Shown in pieces: positions 31,240 to 36,859 of a stretch of DNA of 36,859 nucleotides; within the stretch, counting starts at the first letter, position 1, and every line of letters begins with the position of its first letter. The notes below the pieces were generated by a model that was not told the DNA's origin, made no database searches, and saw only the letters and a list, made by a program, of their open reading frames with translations. This stretch comes from Acidimicrobiales bacterium (GTDB lineage Bacteria; Actinomycetota; Acidimicrobiia; Spongiisociales; ZC4RG35), in contig JAGFIR010000178.1 of the NCBI GenBank assembly GCA_024103415.1, forward strand, positions 1 through 36,859, written 5' to 3'. The translations under genes were made by a program, and so were the position numbers.

Positions 31240-31595
31240 CGGCTGCGTTCGATCGTCACGGAGATGTCGCGCAACGACACCTCCACCGGTGCCTCGGGCT
31301 TGTGGATGGTGACCTCGACCCGGTCCACGATCTCGTGGGAGAGGACCGTCTCGGCCACCGTCTGCGCCACCCGCTCGATCAGTTGATGGCTCTCCGATGC
31401 CACGACCTTCTCTATCTCCGATGCCAGCGCCCCGTAATCCAGGGTGTCGGCGAGGTCGTCGGACCTCCCGGCCGGGGCCAGGTCGAGATGGGCGGTGACA
31501 TCGACGATGAAGGGCTGGAGCCGCTCCTTCTCCTCGGGGTAGACGCCGTGCTTGGCGAGGACCTCTATGCCGGCGAGGTCGATCCGGTCGGTCAC
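31236..31595 (-). CDS. folB: dihydroneopterin aldolase
   Basis: A 119-residue enzyme that cleaves dihydroneopterin to 6-hydroxymethyl-dihydropterin in folate synthesis. The substrate-binding glutamate region is GVYPEEKERLQPF, and the catalytic lysine is in the C-terminal IHKPEAPV. Length is typical. The GTG start overlaps the stop of the upstream pseudo-phosphatase gene (GTGA) and its own stop overlaps folK, so production of these proteins is tightly linked. Confidence 0.94.
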   Translation of the reverse strand: MTDRIDLAGIEVLAKHGVYPEEKERLQPFIVDVTAHLDLAPAGRSDDLADTLDYGALASEIEKVVASESHQLIERVAQTVAETVLSHEIVDRVEVTIHKPEAPVEVSLRDISVTIERSR

Positions 31596-32086
31596 TTCGG
31601 GGAGGGCTCTGGGATCAAGGCACGGCCCTCCGGGCCGAGGGGCCGTCCCAGGATCTGCTGGATGACGGCAGTGGCCAGGATCGTGTCCTTGATCAACCCC
31701 GACTTGACCAGGTACCCGCCCAGGAGACCGCCCAGGGTGTCGTCGATGTTCTCGCGATGGACCAGGACCCGCGCCCGGTTGCGGGCGAGTGCCTGGTCGA
31801 GCGTGGTGAAGAAGCGATTCGCCTGGTCCGGGCCGGCGGGGTCGAGGATCGGCACCGAGTAGGTGGCGATGCCGGCCTGGCGATAGGCGGCGAGGTTCTG
31901 GTTGGCGGGGAGCAGGGAGACGATCGTGTTGATCGAGGCCTCCTCGACCAGCCAGGTGATCTCCTCTTCCCGTCTCACCCTCCGATGCTGGAATCCGGAG
32001 CCTCCGACACGCTCGGAGACCGCCAATCGTTCGGAGATGACCCAGGTGAACCCACGCGGTTTCAAACCAGCGACCATCCGTGCCAT
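31592..32086 (-). CDS. dual-specificity-phosphatase-like protein lacking catalytic residues
   Basis: A 164-residue protein with a dual-specificity/tyrosine phosphatase-like layout: FTWVISERLAVSERVGG (13-29), an INTIVSLLPANQ strand, a loop VPILDPAGPD with Asp82 where the general acid would be, and VLVHRENIDDT (107-117) where HCxxGxxR should stand. The catalytic Cys is Arg111, the Gly is Ile114 and the Arg is Thr117, so phosphatase chemistry is not expected. It lies between folE and folB, where mycobacteria carry folP. A role as a phosphate- or pterin-binding regulator or scaffold is speculative. The ATG at 32086 has TAACCT 8 nt upstream; a second ATG at 32077 is possible. Confidence 0.75.
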   Translation of the reverse strand: MARMVAGLKPRGFTWVISERLAVSERVGGSGFQHRRVRREEEITWLVEEASINTIVSLLPANQNLAAYRQAGIATYSVPILDPAGPDQANRFFTTLDQALARNRARVLVHRENIDDTLGGLLGGYLVKSGLIKDTILATAVIQQILGRPLGPEGRALIPEPSPK

Positions 32087-32094
32087 CGAGCCCG

Positions 32095-32100
32095 AGGTTA
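32095..32100 (-). promoter_or_regulatory. -10 element before the pseudo-phosphatase gene
   Basis: TAACCT on the minus strand is 8 nt before the ATG at 32086. TTCGGA lies 16 nt further upstream as a weak -35. This would let the downstream folate genes be read without folE. Confidence 0.35.
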
Positions 32101-32151
32101 GTTCCACCGTGACCTGTCCGAACCGGCCGGATGGGAGCCCTTTTCGCGGGC

Positions 32152-32727
32152 TCAGGAATGCCGGGTCCCGAAGAGGAGCGCCATCGCCTCCGATCGGGTG
32201 GCGGCGTTCGACTCCATGATCCCCCGGACCGCCGACGTCACGGTCTTGGCGCCCGGCTTCTTGACACCCCGCATCGACATGCACAGGTGCTCTGCCTCGA
32301 TCACCACCAGGACCCCGAGGGGGTTCAGCTTCTGGTCCAGCGCGTCGGCCACCTGGGCGGTGAGCCGCTCCTGCATCTGCGGACGACGGGCATAGCCCTC
32401 GACGATCCGCGCCAGCTTGGAGAGACCGGTGACCCTGCCCCTGGGGAGATAGGCGACGTGGGCCTCCCCGTGGAACGGGACGAAGTGGTGCTCGCACATG
32501 GAGTAGAAGGGGATCTCCCTGACCATGACGATCTCCTGGTAGTGCTCGTCACCAAAGGAGACTTCGAGCATCTCCCCGGGATCGGTGTCGAGGCCTTCGA
32601 ACACCTCGGCGTAGAAGCGGGCCACGCGCTCGGGTGTCTCCAGGAGACCCTCCCGCCCGGGGTCCTCGCCCAGTGCCTCGATGATCTCCCGCACGGCCTT
32701 CTCGATACGGGCTGTGTCTATGGGCAT
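32152..32727 (-). CDS. folE: GTP cyclohydrolase I
   Basis: A 191-residue enzyme that converts GTP to dihydroneopterin triphosphate, the first step of folate synthesis. Zinc ligands C78 and H81 are in [10 protein letters not shown], and C149 in EHLCMSMRG; the active-site region [22 protein letters not shown] is complete. Length is typical of the bacterial homodecameric enzyme. The ATG at 32727 has TAGCCT 6 nt upstream and no Shine-Dalgarno sequence. It is divergent from the RHH/toastrack operon, with 148 bp to the first ORF of that operon. Confidence 0.97.
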   Translation of the reverse strand: MPIDTARIEKAVREIIEALGEDPGREGLLETPERVARFYAEVFEGLDTDPGEMLEVSFGDEHYQEIVMVREIPFYSMCEHHFVPFHGEAHVAYLPRGRVTGLSKLARIVEGYARRPQMQERLTAQVADALDQKLNPLGVLVVIEAEHLCMSMRGVKKPGAKTVTSAVRGIMESNAATRSEAMALLFGTRHS

Positions 32728-32733
32728 CCGCCG

Positions 32734-32739
32734 AGGCTA
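32734..32739 (-). promoter_or_regulatory. -10 element for a leaderless folE transcript
   Basis: TAGCCT on the minus strand lies 6 nt before the folE ATG. The TGACATC array begins about 40 bp further upstream and could influence this promoter too. Confidence 0.4.
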
Positions 32740-32779
32740 CCGCCTGCGATCACACCGAGCCCCGGAGCCGCGTCATCGA

Positions 32780-32863
32780 GATGTCAGAAAATCACTTGAC
32801 AGATGTCATGCTGATGCGTATGGTGACATCATCATGACATCATCCTGATGTCTGATTGACATG
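32780..32863 (+). promoter_or_regulatory. TGACATC operator-like array
   Basis: Six copies of TGACATC or its complement GATGTCA occur in 84 bp: 32780-32786 (-), 32802-32808 (-), 32824-32830 (+), 32835-32841 (+), 32847-32853 (-, one mismatch) and 32857-32863 (+, one mismatch). They form TGACA-GA-TGTCA (32797-32808) and GACATCA-TCC-TGATGTC (32836-32852), and two copies are exactly 11 bp apart. The array surrounds the promoter and start of an operon whose second gene encodes a ribbon-helix-helix protein, so autoregulation is the natural inference. Confidence 0.75.
32796..32824 (+). promoter_or_regulatory. sigma-70-type promoter of the RHH/toastrack operon
   Basis: Consensus -35 TTGACA (32796-32801) and -10 TATGGT (32819-32824) are separated by exactly 17 nt. 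Transcription would start near 32831, giving a leader of about 45 nt before the 29-residue ORF. Operator-like elements overlap both boxes and the start point. Confidence 0.7.
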
Positions 32864-32875
32864 AAAGGGAGCGAC

Positions 32876-32965
32876 ATGTTCGCCGAAAGCCTCATGCTCT
32901 CGATGCCGGGCATCGAGTCCATCCGAGAAATCCTCGGTCAAGAGATCAGGACCCGGAGAAGCTGA
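32876..32965 (+). CDS. 29-residue leader ORF of the RHH/toastrack operon
   Basis: A short ORF beginning MFAESLMLSMPG and ending IRTRRS, with an amphipathic middle and a basic end. AAAGGGAG lies 4-5 nt before the ATG, and the TGA is followed immediately by the ATG of the RHH gene (TGAATG), which indicates coupling. No family was recognised. It may be a functional peptide or a leader that controls translation of the next gene. Confidence 0.5.
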   Translation: MFAESLMLSMPGIESIREILGQEIRTRRS

Positions 32966-33427
32966 ATGCAGCTCGACCAGGCACTCCTCGGTCTCGAGAC
33001 CGCGGTTGAGACGCAGCTGCGGGTCGCCGGACCTGAGGCAACCGAACTGGGTGCCCAGCTGATGGCGGCCCTGCAGCCTGCGATCCGTCAGACCTTCCTC
33101 GACGTCCTCTGCGCCGCCGCCGCCGAGGTCTCCAGCCAGCTGGTGGGCCAGAAGGTGGAGGTCAAGATGGTGGACGGCGATCCCGAACTCGTCGTCACCC
33201 GCGACGACAGTGGCACCAGCGCCCGCTTCGACGACGATGACGACATCGACATGAGCGAGACCCGCATCACGGTCCGCCTCCCCTCCAACCTCAAGGAGAT
33301 CATCGCTGACGCTGCCCAGGCAGCAGGCGACTCGCTGAACGCTTTTGTGGTCGACGCGCTCAAGACTCAGACGCGGGCCACCCGGAATGTGGGCAAGACC
33401 AGGGTCCGCACCACCATCGACCTGTGA
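32966..33427 (+). CDS. ribbon-helix-helix (HicB-like) DNA-binding protein
   Basis: A 153-residue protein. The N-terminal part (1 to about 80) is helical, followed by a strand-rich piece, EVKMVDGDPELVV. An acidic linker (89-96) leads to a C-terminal RHH domain: strand ETRITVRLPSN (98-108), helix to about 120, turn AAGDSLNAF and a second helix to about 134. Similar proteins in Streptomyces are labelled HicB-family antitoxins but, as here, no HicA toxin is adjacent. GGAGA precedes the ATG, which abuts the leader ORF stop. Likely binds the TGACATC array upstream (inference). It overlaps the toastrack gene by 4 bp. Confidence 0.85.
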   Translation: MQLDQALLGLETAVETQLRVAGPEATELGAQLMAALQPAIRQTFLDVLCAAAAEVSSQLVGQKVEVKMVDGDPELVVTRDDSGTSARFDDDDDIDMSETRITVRLPSNLKEIIADAAQAAGDSLNAFVVDALKTQTRATRNVGKTRVRTTIDL

Positions 33428-34182
33428 TCCATCAAACCTTCTCCGTCGGGGACCACCCCGAGATCGACGTCCGCATCCAGGCCGGACGGGTCGAGGTCGT
33501 GGAAGGTCCGGCCGGGACGATCGAGGTCTCGGTCGAGACCAACGACCACAACTTCAGGGTCCAGCAGCGCGGCGACCTCGTCGAGATCGCCTCCGACCGC
33601 GAGGCGCGCTGGCTCTTCTCCTCCCCCGCCGAGGTCACCGTCACCATGCCTCCGGGTGGCCGCGCCACGATCCGCACCGCATCGGCGGACGTGGTGGTGA
33701 GGGCTCCCATCGACCGGATCGACGTCGACACCGCATCCGGCGAGATCCGCATCCACAACGCTCGCAAGGCCTCGGCGAAGACCGCCTCCGGGAACGTCCG
33801 GGCCGACGAGATCGGTGAGGCCATCAAGGCGAAGACCGCGTCGGGTGACGTGCGAATCGTCCGGGTGAACGGCCTCGCCGACGTCTCCACCGCCTCCGGC
33901 GACGTCCGCATCGACGACGCCGACGCCATCGTCGATGTCTCGACCGCATCCGGTCGTGTCCAGATCGACCGCTACGTGGGGACCGACCTGAACCTGAAGT
34001 CCATGTCGGGCAGCTTCGAAGTCGGCATGGAGAGCGGTACCAAGGTCGACCTCGACGCCGCCAGCCTGTCCGGCCGGGTCAACTGGCCACCGAAGCTGGA
34101 CAACCCCCCGCCGGTCAAGCGCCACATGACCTTCAAGGCGAAGTCCATGTCAGGCGACCTGACGATCAAGCGAATTTCCTGA
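33424..34182 (+). CDS. DUF4097 toastrack beta-repeat protein
   Basis: A 252-residue protein made of short beta repeats. From residue 85, units with TASGxVRI or SMSGxxxI recur about every 20 residues (TASADVVV, TASGEIRI, TASGNVRA, TASGDVRI twice, TASGRVQI, then SMSG/SLSG variants), about nine in all, which fits a right-handed DUF4097 beta-helix. There is no signal peptide or membrane segment, so it is probably cytoplasmic. Toastrack domains are linked to envelope stress and binding roles in Lia/Psp-like systems, but the job here is unknown. The GTG start overlaps the RHH stop (GTGA). Confidence 0.88.
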   Translation: MIHQTFSVGDHPEIDVRIQAGRVEVVEGPAGTIEVSVETNDHNFRVQQRGDLVEIASDREARWLFSSPAEVTVTMPPGGRATIRTASADVVVRAPIDRIDVDTASGEIRIHNARKASAKTASGNVRADEIGEAIKAKTASGDVRIVRVNGLADVSTASGDVRIDDADAIVDVSTASGRVQIDRYVGTDLNLKSMSGSFEVGMESGTKVDLDAASLSGRVNWPPKLDNPPPVKRHMTFKAKSMSGDLTIKRIS

Positions 34183-34256
34183 CCCCCTGCGGGGCGCCCC
34201 GAACGGCCTGAGACGGCCACTCCGAACAAACGAGCACAGAGGAGGATGGGGCGCGT

Positions 34257-36254
<1,998 letters not shown>

Positions 36255-36317
36255 AGGAGCCTCAGGGGGTTCAACCCGGTCATGCTACGACGGGAACACC
36301 CGTAACAGAACCCCCCA

Positions 36318-36839
36318 TCAGGGGAGCTCCCCCATCACTCCTACATACGGAAGATTCCTGTATTTGCCTGCGTAGTCGAGCCCGTAGCCGACGACGAACT
36401 CCGGCCCGATGTTGAAACCGACGTACTTGACGTCGATCGGGACCCTCTGGATCCCCTGCTTGAGGAGGAGCGAGGCGATCTCGAGCGAAGCCGGCTTCCG
36501 GGCCTGGAGGCTCTTCATCAGGTAGTTGAGCGTCAGGCCCGAGTCGATGATGTCCTCCACGACCAGCACGTCCCGCCCGGCGATCTCCTCGTCGAGGTCC
36601 TTCAGGATCCTGACCACGCCGGAGGTCTGTGTCGAGGCCCCGTATGAGGACACCGCCATGAAGTCGAACTCGCAGGGGAGGTCGATGTGGCGGGCCAGGT
36701 CGGCCATGACCATGAATGCGCCACGCAGCACCCCGACCAGGAGCAGGTCCTTGCCCCGGTAGTCCTCGGTGATCTGCCGGCCCATCTCGGCCAGCTTCTC
36801 GGCGATCTCCTCGGCTGTGATCAGGGGCTTGATGTCCAT
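36318..36839 (-). CDS. hpt: hypoxanthine (guanine) phosphoribosyltransferase
   Basis: A 173-residue enzyme that salvages hypoxanthine and guanine to nucleotides with PRPP. The PRPP-binding signature is VLVVEDIIDSGLT (91-103), and LLVGVLRGAFMVMADLAR (33-50) holds the pyrophosphate loop; the C-terminal VGYGLDYAGKYRNLPYVG is typical. The ATG at 36839 is preceded by GAGGAAAG. It lies upstream of ftsH in the same direction, as in many Gram-positive bacteria where tilS-hpt-ftsH are neighbours; tilS would lie beyond the window. It can use purines released from nucleosides imported by the BMP transporter. Confidence 0.95.
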   Translation of the reverse strand: MDIKPLITAEEIAEKLAEMGRQITEDYRGKDLLLVGVLRGAFMVMADLARHIDLPCEFDFMAVSSYGASTQTSGVVRILKDLDEEIAGRDVLVVEDIIDSGLTLNYLMKSLQARKPASLEIASLLLKQGIQRVPIDVKYVGFNIGPEFVVGYGLDYAGKYRNLPYVGVMGELP

Positions 36840-36859
36840 CCGCTTTCCTCTCTGGCGAG

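Noticed and set aside
32135-32153. Hairpin GAGCCC/GGGCTC at the folE stop
   Set aside because: A 6-bp stem that includes the stop codon, without a U tract; termination would cut off the folate operon, so it was not called.
32966-33427. HicAB toxin-antitoxin locus
   Set aside because: The RHH domain is HicB-like, but no HicA-type double-stranded RNA-binding toxin lies within the operon or next to it.
33676-34170. DNA tandem repeat or CRISPR-like array
   Set aside because: The periodic ACCGC-TC-GG pattern encodes the TASG repeats of the DUF4097 beta-helix; the DNA units diverge in the manner of protein repeats.
34183-34256. Bidirectional terminator between the DUF4097 gene and ftsH
   Set aside because: Only 4-bp stems (CCCC-TGC-GGGG and GGCC-N6-GGCC) could be drawn and there is no U run on either strand.

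Overview
The window is a high-GC (roughly two-thirds by eye), gene-dense bacterial chromosome segment, most likely from an actinobacterium near the Acidimicrobiia. Three things point there. First, the gene content and partial order (rlmB, cysS, ispF, carD, disA, radA, clpC, lysS, panC, DUF2520, folK, folB, folE, ftsH, hpt) resemble the Mycobacterium tuberculosis region around Rv3579-Rv3625. Second, there are typically actinobacterial families: WS/DGAT acyltransferase, LytR_C, DUF3263 and CarD. Third, several exported proteins have Thr/Pro-rich linkers (TTTTVP-like). The class assignment is an inference. No phage, insertion sequence, CRISPR array or rRNA was seen, and no gap between genes exceeds 300 bases.

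Layout. 1-2677 (+): the end of a TPR-like gene, then a wax ester/diacylglycerol acyltransferase and an EamA-type exporter. 2583-10248 (-): a frameshifted serine hydrolase lipoprotein, a CvpA protein with a degenerate CAP-like tail, AlaX plus a metallo-beta-lactamase-fold protein, a membrane-anchored unknown, an AI-2E family permease, and a DUF3263/LytR_C/membrane-protein operon. 10328-10401 (+): tRNA-Thr(TGT), tail to tail with rlmB. 10383-13486 (-): carD-ispF-cysS-rlmB operon, without ispD. 13518-16075 (-): disA and radA, with a 40-codon membrane peptide before radA. 16108-17085 (+): zinc-ribbon/discoidin-like membrane protein, followed by a 43-bp direct repeat. 17325-22388 (-): BMP-type nucleoside ABC transporter operon with strong hairpins after the lipoprotein gene. 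22500-24980 (-): clpC. 25079-26068 (+): polyprenyl diphosphate synthase. 26108-29649 (-): DUF2520-panC-lysS-holin-like operon. 29692-30018 (-): small basic unknown. 30289-32727 (-): folE, a catalytically dead dual-specificity-phosphatase-like protein, folB, and folK fused to a membrane methyltransferase-like domain; folP is absent. 32876-34182 (+): a 29-residue ORF, a ribbon-helix-helix protein and a DUF4097 toastrack protein, behind a promoter embedded in an array of TGACATC elements. 34257-36839 (-): hpt and ftsH.

How it works together. Most of the window is housekeeping: translation (tRNA-Thr, CysS, LysS, AlaX, RlmB), cofactor supply (folate, pantothenate), isoprenoids (IspF, polyprenyl synthase), genome integrity (DisA, RadA), proteostasis (ClpC, FtsH) and nucleoside uptake plus purine salvage (BMP transporter, Hpt). 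The most promising poorly described parts are the RHH/toastrack operon with its operator array, the pseudo-phosphatase in the folate operon, the FolK-methyltransferase fusion, and a window-wide pattern in which a TANNNT hexamer lies 6-9 nt before start codons that lack a Shine-Dalgarno sequence. That pattern suggests widespread leaderless transcription and helped choose several starts.
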